From positions 1 to 64,000 of IMG/VR virus record IMGVR_UViG_3300028384_001500: a stretch of DNA of 64,000 nucleotides. One strand, written 5' to 3'. Positions 41,705 through 50,461 of this stretch are shown piece by piece. Source of the stretch: a virus. Both the position numbers and the translations under genes were made by a program. The stretch's first letter is position 1. Every line of letters starts with the position of its first letter. Below the pieces are notes generated by a model. It had not been told where the DNA came from. It searched no databases and saw only the letters and a program-made list of their open reading frames with translations.

Positions 41705-42472
41705 TTATCTTGCACAAAAATAAAATGTTGCAAATCCTTCGTAGTAATCATAAATAAACAGTCTACCATCAACGTTGATAGAGACAAATTTATTATCTAG
41801 CTCTTTCGGGTAATGATCAGATGTAGGAAAAGAAACATTTTTATTACTAAAAAAGTAGTCATGAAGTGCTGTAAAGAGTGGATTAAAATCATCATCCCAC
41901 ACTTCTGTTAGTGAGTCTATCACACCCATATCTTCTATTTCACACCCTAAAAATTCTGAGTATACACGAAATTCGTCACCCATACCATCATAATCATTAT
42001 TTTCTAGTGTCATTTCTGGCATCTCGCCTACAATAGAAAATACATCACCATATGTGTTTCTTAAAAAGTTACAATACGTCTTATTTTTTGACAGCTTAAC
42101 AAACTGTTCTGGATCGATATCATTAAATTCTGGTACCAAACTATCTTGGGCTTTTGATCTTATGCCTAGTGAGTCAACAGCAGTCTCCTCAGCAGGTGTC
42201 AAAGGGTTATCGTAATCAAGGTCTGGGTGCCTAACGGCTAACTCACGCCCCATCTTTCTATACGAAGCATTATTAGGTCCGTATGTGTCTACTCCACTTG
42301 AGCCTTTCATTAAAGATGATAATTTTGGGTCCAATCCTGCAATTTGATCGTCTTTTTTGCGACCTAATTCATATGCGACATCAGAAGGAGTAGCTACTCC
42401 TTCTGGGTCAACTATGTAAGTGCGTGCTGCTTCTATTATTAGTTGCCTTAATTGTCTTCTTGTTATTTTCAT
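41705..42472 (-). CDS. Tagged protein of unknown function
   Basis: 255 residues. Tag MKITRRQLRQLIIEAARTYI with IIE before Ala, the closest match here to the T4 form FIAEA. Acidic body (NPLTPAEETAVDSL, FIYDYYEGFATFYFCAR at the end). Overlaps the response regulator gene by 4 bases, linking the tagged run to the signalling block. Confidence 0.6.
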   Translation of the reverse strand: MKITRRQLRQLIIEAARTYIVDPEGVATPSDVAYELGRKKDDQIAGLDPKLSSLMKGSSGVDTYGPNNASYRKMGRELAVRHPDLDYDNPLTPAEETAVDSLGIRSKAQDSLVPEFNDIDPEQFVKLSKNKTYCNFLRNTYGDVFSIVGEMPEMTLENNDYDGMGDEFRVYSEFLGCEIEDMGVIDSLTEVWDDDFNPLFTALHDYFFSNKNVSFPTSDHYPKELDNKFVSINVDGRLFIYDYYEGFATFYFCAR

Positions 42473-42900
42473 TTATACACCTTAAACGGGTTTGTTCTAT
42501 TAACGTATCCGTCATAGTCTTTTTTAAACTCTTCTAAGCGAGGTTCAATATCATCAGACTTAACTATCCAAAATTGAGCCCCGGCTGAGATAGCTTTTCC
42601 CATTTCTTCTTTGTCAGCTGAGGAAGATATGATACCAATGACCACGCCGTTACCATATTCAAAGTTAATTTTACGAATTAACTCAATTCCGTTAAATGAC
42701 GATCCAATAATGTTAAGATCAACAAACACACAGTCTGGTTTTTGATCTTTTTTACCTTGCCATGCATCAAAAAGTTTAGCGGCCTCATCAGCAGAGTCTA
42801 TAGACTCTAAGTTGAGTGTTATATCTAATAAACTACATGCATCTTCAAAAACGAGATGAAATAAGTTTTCATCATCTACCAATAATATTGAATTAATCAT
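42469..42900 (-). CDS. Response regulator receiver protein
   Basis: 143 residues, a single receiver domain. ILLVDDENLF gives the acidic pair (9-10), VFVDLNI the phosphorylated Asp61, IISSSAD the conserved Ser, and WIVKSDD the Lys114. No output domain, so it acts by binding partners like CheY or Spo0F. It overlaps the upstream kinase gene by 4 bases (ATGA), so the pair is co-translated. Phage-encoded two-component proteins are rare. Confidence 0.88.
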   Translation of the reverse strand: MINSILLVDDENLFHLVFEDACSLLDITLNLESIDSADEAAKLFDAWQGKKDQKPDCVFVDLNIIGSSFNGIELIRKINFEYGNGVVIGIISSSADKEEMGKAISAGAQFWIVKSDDIEPRLEEFKKDYDGYVNRTNPFKVYK

Positions 42901-43787
42901 TCGAACTCCACCTTAATCATTGTACCTGTCTCTAATTGTTCAGAAGATACTTTAAACCCATGTTCATTAAGTATGGCGACACAAATGTTTAATCCTAATC
43001 CTGACCCACTTTCTGACTGATTTTTTCTTCTTGTGTAGGGTTGACGTAACCTATCAAAATCTTTTTGGCTCATACCGCGACCATTATCAATCACAGCAAG
43101 CGTTTTACTATTTATCATTTCTATCTTTACCCATTTTGTATCACTATCATTGTACTTTAATCCATTTCTTATCAAGTTGTCAATCGCAGTACAAAACAAA
43201 GACTCGTTAACACGCATAGTCGGTAAGTCTTCTGAGACCAAAACCTGGTCTGCATAATTTGTTCTTTTTAAATATTTTTCTAATGCTTCGCCAATATCAA
43301 TCATGTCTAAGCAAAGTGTGCTGTCTTCTCTAACAAGATTGGTAAATTCATACACACCTCTATAAACATGTTGAGAGTGTGCTAAACCTTCCTTTAAAAG
43401 CCGAAGCGGTGATTCAAGCTTAAGGTCTTTGATAATTTCAGGCTTAAGCCTTCGTTCTAATGATCTTACACCTCTAGGAATGTAAGTATTTAAACCGCTG
43501 TGCATATCATGTCTAAGTATTTTAGCTGCATGCTCAAGATATGTATTTTTTTCCAAGACAGAATCTAACAACTCACGTTCTGTGCTTTTTACCATAGTTA
43601 AGAATTCAAGAACAAATGTGCTAAAAGGTAAAGCAAAGACAATTACACATGCATAACCAAAAAGTGCTGTGTAATAAGTTGACTTAATTAATTTAAAAAC
43701 AATTAAACTTTGAACAACAAAAAATGACAACATAATTGTTAAAGCTAGAGAAAGACAAATCTTTGATCGCTTGCTTATTTTATCCAT
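42897..43787 (-). CDS. Membrane-bound sensor histidine kinase
   Basis: 296 residues from MDKISKRSK; this ATG overlaps the previous gene by 8 bases. An ATG at 43838 adds 17 residues but overlaps by 59. Two membrane segments (LALTIMLSFFVVQSLIVF and ALFGYACVIVFALPFSTFVL) precede the dimerisation helix with RHDMHSGLNTYIPRG (His ~93), then N box NLIRNGLKYND, G1 VIDNGRGM and G2 GSGLGLNI. No large periplasmic loop, so it likely senses the membrane or a partner. Homologous to the kinase at 44004 in its catalytic half. Confidence 0.85.
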   Translation of the reverse strand: MDKISKRSKICLSLALTIMLSFFVVQSLIVFKLIKSTYYTALFGYACVIVFALPFSTFVLEFLTMVKSTERELLDSVLEKNTYLEHAAKILRHDMHSGLNTYIPRGVRSLERRLKPEIIKDLKLESPLRLLKEGLAHSQHVYRGVYEFTNLVREDSTLCLDMIDIGEALEKYLKRTNYADQVLVSEDLPTMRVNESLFCTAIDNLIRNGLKYNDSDTKWVKIEMINSKTLAVIDNGRGMSQKDFDRLRQPYTRRKNQSESGSGLGLNICVAILNEHGFKVSSEQLETGTMIKVEFE

Positions 43788-44007
43788 CGGTATGTAAAGC
43801 AATATGGATTTTTCTATCGATTTCTTTAATTTTTTCATTATTTTCTTCCGTAGGGTTTAAGGCATATTTTAATTTTAATTCTTCTCTCTTTTTGTAGAGC
43901 CCGGTTATGTATTTGTCAGCGAACAAATTCTTCTTATTGCAAATAAATACAAACATTGCTGAGCTCAAAGCTAGCGAAATTAAAAATACAGCTGTCATAT
44001 CAATCAT
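43780..44007 (-). CDS. Small one-pass membrane protein between two histidine kinases
   Basis: 75 residues. N-terminal membrane segment (MTAVFLISLALSSAMFVFIC), then a charged helix (YKKREELKLKYALN). Overlaps both kinase genes (4 and 8 bases). Its setting suggests an accessory of the signalling block, such as a sensor cofactor; family unknown. Confidence 0.6.
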   Translation of the reverse strand: MIDMTAVFLISLALSSAMFVFICNKKNLFADKYITGLYKKREELKLKYALNPTEENNEKIKEIDRKIHIALHTDG

Positions 44008-45002
44008 AGCAATTTTACTCCTATAACTGTTCCTGTGTCTACTTTCTCGACGTTAACAGTAAACCCATGTTCTTTTAAAATAGCGTTTGCAATATTAAGA
44101 CCTAACCCAGATATGTCATCGTTTTTAACTTCTCGCATATAAGGCATGCAATATAGATCATACTCATACTGTGTCATTCCAACGCCGTTATCTTCTATTA
44201 CTAGCTCATTATTATATCTCATATAAATTTTTACTTTTTTATCTTTGCTGTCGTTGTAAGTTATTCCGTTTCTTATAAAATTGTCCAATGCAATACAAAA
44301 CAGCGTAGGGTTGATTTCTGAGACGACTAGATCACTTAATTCTACTTTATTAGAGTACGATGTACCTTCTAAAAAACCCATCAATATCTTTTTTAAATTA
44401 TGCTTTTCTACTTTAAACTCAGGTTTTCTTTTAACAAGATTAGTAAATTCATACACGCCTCTATAAACGTTCTGTGTGTGTTTTAAACCCTCCTTTAATA
44501 GTTTTATACTTAAACCTAAACGATGTTCCTTGATTGCTTCCTCAGGCAGCTTATCTAATAAAAGCTTAAGGCCTCTTGGAATATAAGTGTTAATGCCGCT
44601 ATGCATATCATGTCTAATAATTTTTGCTGTATGCTCAAGATATATGCTTTTTTGTTGTAGCAAATGTTTGTCTTTTATTTGATCTGTTAACTCTGTTCTT
44701 AAGTTAAAATATTCTTTAAGCCAATCGTCATAAGTTTTATTGTCACCTGGCATAAACATTCCTGTCTGATAATGGGTCGGTACTTTAACGCCGTCCTCAA
44801 GAGTAATAAAAATAGATGTAAGTTTAATATCAACAATTCTAATTTTGCTAAACTTATTTTCTAATTCAGACTCGATACATAGTGTGTCTTCACTAGCACA
44901 GACAAAAACTGGGCATGTTTTAAGTTGTGCATATGATTCTTGATCGTAATAGTTTCTAGGTTCCCATTTGAGTGAAAACCACTCTCCTTTTTGTGCGCGC
45001 AT
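44004..45002 (-). CDS. Soluble sensor histidine kinase
   Basis: 332 residues, no membrane segment. A ~100-residue N-terminal domain (MRAQKGEWFSLKWEPR, ESELENKFSKIRIVDIKLTS) may be a sensor. The kinase core has RHDMHSGINTYIPRG (His131), N box NFIRNGITYND, VIEDNGVGM and SGLGLNIANAIL. The core is clearly paralogous to the kinase at 42897. AAGGGG lies 5 bases before the ATG. The H box is unlike the usual HELRTPL form and both copies share it. Confidence 0.85.
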   Translation of the reverse strand: MRAQKGEWFSLKWEPRNYYDQESYAQLKTCPVFVCASEDTLCIESELENKFSKIRIVDIKLTSIFITLEDGVKVPTHYQTGMFMPGDNKTYDDWLKEYFNLRTELTDQIKDKHLLQQKSIYLEHTAKIIRHDMHSGINTYIPRGLKLLLDKLPEEAIKEHRLGLSIKLLKEGLKHTQNVYRGVYEFTNLVKRKPEFKVEKHNLKKILMGFLEGTSYSNKVELSDLVVSEINPTLFCIALDNFIRNGITYNDSKDKKVKIYMRYNNELVIEDNGVGMTQYEYDLYCMPYMREVKNDDISGLGLNIANAILKEHGFTVNVEKVDTGTVIGVKLL

Positions 45003-45021
45003 AAAACCCCTTGGTTATATA

Positions 45022-45396
45022 CTAATTATAATAAACCTGCACAAAAAGAATTGATATTGCTAAAAATACGCATATCATTGTTTTAGGAGTGAACATTGAT
45101 TCACCTAAGAAATGCCAAGTCATTATCGGAAAAACTGTGTAGGAAAAAACTGCAGCAATAAAACGAACTGACCATAACTCTTCTCCTGTTGCGATAAAAC
45201 AAAATTTAGTACCATACCAGAACGCCAACCCCGCAGGTGTTCCAAAAAGAAGAGTTGCCAAAATGGGTTTATCTTTCCAGTAGTCCCAAACAAATTGTGA
45301 ATTACCGGCAAACCAACCCATAATATGACCTAAGACCAGAAACCCAATCCCAATTAACATTTCTCTACTAAAAAATTCAATTATTTTTTCAATCAT
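45022..45396 (-). CDS. Small four-segment membrane protein
   Basis: 124 residues with about four membrane segments (MLIGIGFLVLGHIMGWFAG, LATLLFGTPAGLAFWYGTK, FIAAVFSYTVFPIMTWHFLG, MICVFLAISILFVQVYY). It resembles a family of small membrane proteins I have seen in many tailed phages, of the DMT/SMR look. Role unknown. Divergent from the plus-strand tail gene. Confidence 0.65.
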   Translation of the reverse strand: MIEKIIEFFSREMLIGIGFLVLGHIMGWFAGNSQFVWDYWKDKPILATLLFGTPAGLAFWYGTKFCFIATGEELWSVRFIAAVFSYTVFPIMTWHFLGESMFTPKTMICVFLAISILFVQVYYN

Positions 45397-45446
45397 TACA
45401 ATACCTATTTTTGTATTATAATTATAACACGTATTTGGAGAATTAT

Positions 45447-47198
45447 ATGGGAAGAATTAAAAATATGGGTTCCTCAACAATGAGGTTTAAAGAAGGTATA
45501 ATATTGACAGGAAGTGCTGGCGACACAACAGACAGCTTAATCGTTTCAGGAACAACTATTTTCAAAGATAATGTTCAAATGGACGTTAATAAAAGACTAT
45601 ACTTTGACGGCAATTCAATATCTAACGGGCCTTACATATATGGAAACACAGTTGCACTTTTTATTGACGGTGACGACAGAGTTACGCTTTCTATGGACAA
45701 GGACTTAAGAGTTTTAGACAACAGCAATAATCCTGTTATTCACATTACAGACAAAGACGCAACTGACAATGATAACTATAAAGAATTTGATGACGTTAAC
45801 ATATTCTTTTCCGGATCAGTTGGTTCAATGGGTGGTAGTACATTTGGTGCTGCAGCATTTGGAGGTGATTTAGTTGCATCAGGAAACATGAGAGTTGCAG
45901 ATGCTGTTGTGTTTTCTAAATCAGGTTCACAAGATTTTAGCATCGATGCAGATAATGAATTGTTTGTTAGCGCGGGAGGAGGAACGTTATCATACAAAAT
46001 TAAAACAGACGGCAACGTTGAATTTGTCAATGCTGTTACTTCTTCTCATTTTAAAGTTGAAGGGTCAGGCGGACAGTTTGTAGCACACAACGAAGACACG
46101 GTCAAGCTAAAACATGTTAACTGGTATTCTTCGAATGATAGACAGTACGGACAAGGGCAACTTTGGTATCAGCAATGGTTTGGTGCTATCGAACCTTCAG
46201 ACTCAGGTGCTCAAGGTGGTAGAAGAATAGGCTTTTTCTTTTACGAGCCAAATGCAGGTGCCTCTGATGCTAACGGTGGCACAAGCGCTCATCCAACAAA
46301 TACTCATATGTATTTAGACAGAACAGGTATGTATCTTCAAACAGGTAGCTTTGATGTAACGCAAGGTGACGTAATAGTATCAGGTAGCTTAAAAGCCACC
46401 AACATGGGTCCGCAAAATGAAATTGTTATTGTAGGAACAGATAATGCTCTCACTTCGTCAAACTTATTGACAATCGATTCGGCAAATGAAAGAATCGGTA
46501 TTGGTACAACTAGCCCGACTGTTAAATTGGATATGGTTGCTGAGTCTGAAAATGAAGCACAAATCCGAGTAGCACAACACTCAAATGGATCAGACGGTCC
46601 AGATATTAGATTTTTTACTTCTAGGGGTACAGCTGCAGCACCAACTGCTGTGGCAGACAATGATAATGTTGGAAGAGTTAATGCATTTGCGCACGACGGT
46701 ACCAACTATCAACAAGCTGGTACTTTTGGATGGAATGCTGATGGCACAGATGGTGACTCAACCTTCGACATTAGAACAAGAGTTGGAGGAAACACAGCTG
46801 ATAGAATAACAATTGATGCAGCCGGCAATGTTAGTATTCCTGGTGATCTTTATTTTGAAGACTTTGTGATTGCAGACCTATCAATTCCTGGCCTCGATTT
46901 ACAAACAGACACAAATGCATTTAGGTTTAATTGTCCATACAATTTAACTGTTGAAGGCTTGCAATTGTACCTAGATCAGCATACTACTACAGGTAATGTT
47001 ACTGTAACAGTAACAAACACAACAGACACAAATCAAATGACATCTTTGTCGATCACCGGAACAAATACATCAGCAAGTACTACGACAGTGTCAAATCAGA
47101 ATTGTGATACCGGTGATGTTATAACCTTTGCTATTACTGCAACACCGGCAAACGCGCAAGGTTTACGAGCTAATTTGCAATTTAGGAGAAGAGGATAA
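45447..47198 (+). CDS. Tail fibre or tail-tip-like structural protein
   Basis: 583 residues from MGRIKNMGSSTM, the ATG after GGAG; an in-frame ATG at 45411 lacks a site. Contains repeated short beta-strand segments rich in Gly/Ser/Thr/Asp (IILTGSAGDTTDSLIVSG, DLVASGNMRVADAVVFSKSG) and the SANERIGIGTTSPTVKLD phrase that is common in phage tail fibres and bacterial surface fibres. C-terminal end is Thr/Asn-rich (TNTTDTNQMTSLSITGTNTS). Opposite strand to nearly all neighbours, so it forms a separate transcription unit. Confidence 0.75.
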   Translation: MGRIKNMGSSTMRFKEGIILTGSAGDTTDSLIVSGTTIFKDNVQMDVNKRLYFDGNSISNGPYIYGNTVALFIDGDDRVTLSMDKDLRVLDNSNNPVIHITDKDATDNDNYKEFDDVNIFFSGSVGSMGGSTFGAAAFGGDLVASGNMRVADAVVFSKSGSQDFSIDADNELFVSAGGGTLSYKIKTDGNVEFVNAVTSSHFKVEGSGGQFVAHNEDTVKLKHVNWYSSNDRQYGQGQLWYQQWFGAIEPSDSGAQGGRRIGFFFYEPNAGASDANGGTSAHPTNTHMYLDRTGMYLQTGSFDVTQGDVIVSGSLKATNMGPQNEIVIVGTDNALTSSNLLTIDSANERIGIGTTSPTVKLDMVAESENEAQIRVAQHSNGSDGPDIRFFTSRGTAAAPTAVADNDNVGRVNAFAHDGTNYQQAGTFGWNADGTDGDSTFDIRTRVGGNTADRITIDAAGNVSIPGDLYFEDFVIADLSIPGLDLQTDTNAFRFNCPYNLTVEGLQLYLDQHTTTGNVTVTVTNTTDTNQMTSLSITGTNTSASTTTVSNQNCDTGDVITFAITATPANAQGLRANLQFRRRG

Positions 47199-47782
47199 TG
47201 CCGATTATTCATCAAAAACAATTAGCGTCAGGTCTATATATACGTAAATTCGACGTGTACCTTAACGCTGATTCTGGAGGCTCACACACTGGAGACAACG
47301 ACGACCCGGGAAGATTAGAAGGAAACTTAGATGCAGGCTGGAATGGTGAAGGTGCACTTACAACTGTTAATCGAACAGGTGTTATTGACACTCTAGACAC
47401 ACACGTCATTAGTGGTGTTGTTCGGCCAGACGTTAGTGGCACTTGGCAGTTTAGAATTAGAGCTGATGACGCAGGATATCTTTGGGTTGGTTTTAACGCT
47501 GAACCTCTTGAGTGGGATTTAGATAAAGATAATGCTACGGGTGATGCTGGTGGTGCTCACGCTCCGACAAACGGTGATGGTTCTGTTACTTTAACTGCGG
47601 GTCAACTTTACGCAATAAAGGCAATGGTTGGAGATCGAGGTGGTGGTGATACTTTTATTATTGACTTTTCCGGGCCAACTGGTTCTCAATGGGACGATGC
47701 TTTAAGTAACACAGGAAGAGACGGTACAGGATTTTTCTTTCATAACCCGGATGCCCCTAATGGCTACAACCTAGACAGTTAA
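47198..47782 (+). CDS. PA14/GLEYA-like carbohydrate-binding protein
   Basis: 194 residues. The core GTWQFRIRADDAGYLWVGFN is the PA14/GLEYA signature strand with an Asp pair that binds calcium and sugars. Gly/Asp-rich loops (GDNDDPGRLEGNLDAGWN) surround it. Overlaps the fibre gene by 1 base on the same strand. A receptor-binding partner of the fibre is the simplest reading. Confidence 0.75.
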   Translation: MPIIHQKQLASGLYIRKFDVYLNADSGGSHTGDNDDPGRLEGNLDAGWNGEGALTTVNRTGVIDTLDTHVISGVVRPDVSGTWQFRIRADDAGYLWVGFNAEPLEWDLDKDNATGDAGGAHAPTNGDGSVTLTAGQLYAIKAMVGDRGGGDTFIIDFSGPTGSQWDDALSNTGRDGTGFFFHNPDAPNGYNLDS

Positions 47783-48286
47783 TTACCAAAACTTATCACC
47801 CATTAAGTCGTAATAAGGGTGCATAATATGTCCCGGTATTTTTCTATGTGAATACCCAAACGCATGCCCTAGTTCGTGTTCTAAGAGTAAAATAAAATTG
47901 TGCGTCCCAGGCTTAAAAACAATTGTTGCAGACTGAATAATTCCTAGTTTTGACGATCTTTTAGTTGATGCCAGCACTCCTTGTTCAAGTTTTTCTGTCT
48001 CTTGTGTCTTTAAAACAATAAACCCGGATAATAAGTCAACGTCTTTACAAATCGAATTTAGTCTATTGTACTCATAAAAATATACTTTTTCACCTTTACT
48101 GTCCCAATATTCAATTGCCCTCTTAATAGTTTCTTCTTTTATTTCGTTTCCTGAACAGTTTAAAACAATAGGTGGGTATTTCCAATGACAAGGTTGACGT
48201 GCAGTTAAATTATAAGTTTCTTTAATAGTAATACCTAGAAAGAAACCAAAAATTAACGCAGTGAACAGTCTCTTTGCCGAATTCAT
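47783..48286 (-). CDS. Metzincin-type zinc metalloprotease, secreted or membrane-anchored
   Basis: 167 residues. HELGHAFGYSH at 137-147 gives the full HExxHxxGxxH metzincin motif, and GHIMHPYY (Met ~155) gives the Met turn. The N-terminus KRLFTALIFGFFLGITI is a signal or anchor sequence, so it acts outside the cytoplasm. Small for a matrixin-type enzyme but both key motifs are intact. Next to a VWA lipoprotein (4-base overlap). Could attack host or competitor envelope proteins. Confidence 0.8.
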   Translation of the reverse strand: MNSAKRLFTALIFGFFLGITIKETYNLTARQPCHWKYPPIVLNCSGNEIKEETIKRAIEYWDSKGEKVYFYEYNRLNSICKDVDLLSGFIVLKTQETEKLEQGVLASTKRSSKLGIIQSATIVFKPGTHNFILLLEHELGHAFGYSHRKIPGHIMHPYYDLMGDKFW

Positions 48287-49860
48287 TCACCGCAACCTAG
48301 AATAGCATAATCAATCTCAACTGTATTACCACCTTCAGGTATTGAATTAGAATTAAAGACAATTGAATTTGTTGCTTCGTCGTATATCCAGTCATGTGAA
48401 AGCTGCCCATTTACTCTAACTTCAATCGTATCTTCCATAACATTGCTTTCGCTCATTTCAAAAGAAGCTCTAACAGAAACTTCTGTTGCTAAGTTTTGCA
48501 TTTGAACCCCCCAATCAGGTGCGCATATCGAATAAGTTTGACCGTTATATCTTTGCGTCATTTCATAATAGCCTCCACCAAACGGAACGTTATACGATGT
48601 ATTATTTGATGGGTTAACCAATAAACATCCTGTGGGGTAATCTCCAATAACAGCAAATTGCCTTACTAGACTAGGCGATGATTTAATATTGTCAAAAAAA
48701 GCAAAATAACTTGCATAACTATTTGGACTATAGTCAGGCTCGTCAGATATATAAACGATTACGAAATTAGAATTAGGCCTCCAGTAATCGTTAGAAAGTG
48801 ATGCTAGACTAGAAAAAGCCTGTGCATAGTATATTCCTTGCTCAAAAGGAGAACCTCCTGTACCGATAGAGTTGATTACACTAGCTGCCCACATAACAGG
48901 ATCAGGGTGTCGATTGTCAATCCAGTCATGACCGTCGTATTGACGTAGCATAGAACTATCTGTGGTGATAAACCCTAAGTGGTAGTCGACATTCATACCT
49001 TGCAGTATCGCTACGAAATCATTCATTTGATAGGCTAGTTCTTGTTGCTGATCATTCATGGATCCAGAATTGTCAACGACAAATACAATATCAACTATTT
49101 TTGATTCGTCTTGAACGTATCTATCGTGAAACCAATGAACAATATCTCCGTAACCTTCCTGAACAATAATAACTTCACTGTTGACTGGGTCGTTGCTCTT
49201 AACTGTTATTTGACTTTCATCCATGTTAACGTCAGTTGGACTATACAGTATACTAAAGTCCAACTCTTGACCAGGTATGAGTTCCCAAGGAAGAACAGGA
49301 AGAGTCCCAAAATCAGCAACGATATCTGTAGGTAGTGTGGCCATCTGAGTGACGTCAGTAATTGTGAGATTTAAATTACCGTTATTTCTTAAAGTAATAG
49401 TTTCTTCAATATCACATCCAATACTGATATCACCAAAATACAAGCTAGGAGGCTCAACTGACAAGAGTGGTGCATCTCCATTTCCAGCAATAGGTAATTC
49501 TAGATATTCTTCATCTTCATCATTAGATAAAATAGTAATCGATGTATTGTTAGATTCGTATGTTTCTGGATTATAATAGACGTTAAACTCAACTGAATCG
49601 CCGGGTTGAATAATATATTCTTCACTTAAATTATCGTTCATAGAAAATCGTGAGCTATTATTAACAACAGGTTTGTTGATAATTAAGTCTTCATCACCTG
49701 CGTTTATAACAGCAAAACTTTCTTGACCACTCTCATGTCCTGATAATAGACTTCCAAAATCGATTGATTCAGGATGCAATACAATTTCTGGTCCGGTTTT
49801 TATTTCGTTTTTTAAGGCATAGTCATTGCATGCCATTACTAGTGTCAATATTAAATACAT
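48283..49860 (-). CDS. Lipoprotein with HYDIN-like (choice-of-anchor D-like) domains and a VWA domain
   Basis: 525 residues. MYLILTLVMACND is a lipoprotein signal with Cys11. Residues ~25-130 and 130-235 are two beta-sandwich ASH/HYDIN-like repeats (LHPESIDFGSLLSG, VEPPSLYFGDISIG). A VWA domain follows with MIDAS DNSGS (Asp263, Ser265, Ser267). This architecture is common in Myxococcota/Bdellovibrionota surface proteins. A hairpin covers its ribosome-binding site. Unusual cargo for a phage; could be host-derived surface protein or adhesion factor. Confidence 0.8.
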   Translation of the reverse strand: MYLILTLVMACNDYALKNEIKTGPEIVLHPESIDFGSLLSGHESGQESFAVINAGDEDLIINKPVVNNSSRFSMNDNLSEEYIIQPGDSVEFNVYYNPETYESNNTSITILSNDEDEEYLELPIAGNGDAPLLSVEPPSLYFGDISIGCDIEETITLRNNGNLNLTITDVTQMATLPTDIVADFGTLPVLPWELIPGQELDFSILYSPTDVNMDESQITVKSNDPVNSEVIIVQEGYGDIVHWFHDRYVQDESKIVDIVFVVDNSGSMNDQQQELAYQMNDFVAILQGMNVDYHLGFITTDSSMLRQYDGHDWIDNRHPDPVMWAASVINSIGTGGSPFEQGIYYAQAFSSLASLSNDYWRPNSNFVIVYISDEPDYSPNSYASYFAFFDNIKSSPSLVRQFAVIGDYPTGCLLVNPSNNTSYNVPFGGGYYEMTQRYNGQTYSICAPDWGVQMQNLATEVSVRASFEMSESNVMEDTIEVRVNGQLSHDWIYDEATNSIVFNSNSIPEGGNTVEIDYAILGCGE

Positions 49861-49903
49861 AAAAAAACCTCTATCATATAAATTAACTATACAACAGAGG
49901 TTT
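49861..49903 (-). promoter_or_regulatory. Hairpin overlapping the ribosome-binding site of the VWA lipoprotein
   Basis: On the minus strand AAACCTCT (49896-49903) pairs with AGAGGTTT (49865-49872), followed by a T run and then the ATG at 49860. AGAGG in the 3' arm is the ribosome-binding site. It looks like an intrinsic terminator that doubles as a translation block. Confidence 0.6.
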
Positions 49904-49930
49904 ACTTGTTATTAAACTTTAACAATTTAG

Positions 49931-50122
49931 TTAACTAAACTGGACATATTTTGCCAAAAAACTATCCAAGTCTTTAATCGCTTGGCCCACTACTTGAATG
50001 TGATCGATTTCTTTCATTAACGCATTTTTATTATTTTTGTAGTCTCTACATCGCTCAAATTGCAAAACCAGAGTTTTTCTTAAAGCTAATAACTTTTCTA
50101 GATCTTCTTTACTAAATTCCAT
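49931..50122 (-). CDS. Small coiled-coil protein
   Basis: 63 residues: MEFSKEDLEKLLALRKTLVL, a continuous amphipathic helix to the end (LMKEIDHIQVVGQAIKDLD). Its AGGAG site lies in the 3' arm of a hairpin at 50128-50153. Function unknown. Confidence 0.55.
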   Translation of the reverse strand: MEFSKEDLEKLLALRKTLVLQFERCRDYKNNKNALMKEIDHIQVVGQAIKDLDSFLAKYVQFS

Positions 50123-50127
50123 TTTGT

Positions 50128-50153
50128 ACTCCTAATTTAAACCAGTTAGGAGT
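50128..50153 (-). promoter_or_regulatory. Hairpin hiding the ribosome-binding site of 49931-50122
   Basis: ACTCCTAA (50146-50153) pairs with TTAGGAGT (50128-50135) on the minus strand. AGGAGT in the 3' arm is the ribosome-binding site, 5 bases before the ATG at 50122. No long T run follows, so this is more a translation switch than a terminator. Confidence 0.6.
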
Positions 50154-50168
50154 GTTAGCACGTGACTT

Positions 50169-50249
50169 CTATTTGGCAAACCTAACCTTGCCTTTAATAT
50201 AATAATTTTTATAAGATTGTATAGGATCGCCTTTGACTTTTATATTCAT
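50169..50249 (-). CDS. Micro-protein of 26 residues
   Basis: Encodes MNIKVKGDPIQSYKNYYIKG, then KVRFAK. Its ATG overlaps the stop of the upstream gene by 4 bases (ATGA), as in most real gene pairs here, and CAGGA lies before it. Basic and aromatic. Function unknown; below the usual length cut-off. Confidence 0.45.
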   Translation of the reverse strand: MNIKVKGDPIQSYKNYYIKGKVRFAK

Positions 50250-50461
50250 GCTATTTTTTCCTGTATGAAAGTTTCTGTTAACTTTATTATTTTACCGTAC
50301 AATAGCACATTATACAATACGTCTTCATTAATAATTACTGTATTCCAAAGGTCATCAATTATATTTTTTTCTTTTACAATGCGGCCGCCAGTTATAATAC
50401 CTAAGACTTTTTCTTTTCCTAAGTATCTAACATAGACTAGATCCCCTGTATTAAACTTCAT
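50246..50461 (-). CDS. Small SH3/KOW-barrel-like protein
   Basis: 71 residues. MKFNTGDLVYVRYLGKEKVL and GIITGGRIV match the GDLV and GIV strands of the barrel family seen at 5.8-8 kb, then LLYGKIIKLTE forms the end. Overlaps the upstream structural gene (TGATG). Unknown role. Confidence 0.65.
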   Translation of the reverse strand: MKFNTGDLVYVRYLGKEKVLGIITGGRIVKEKNIIDDLWNTVIINEDVLYNVLLYGKIIKLTETFIQEKIA

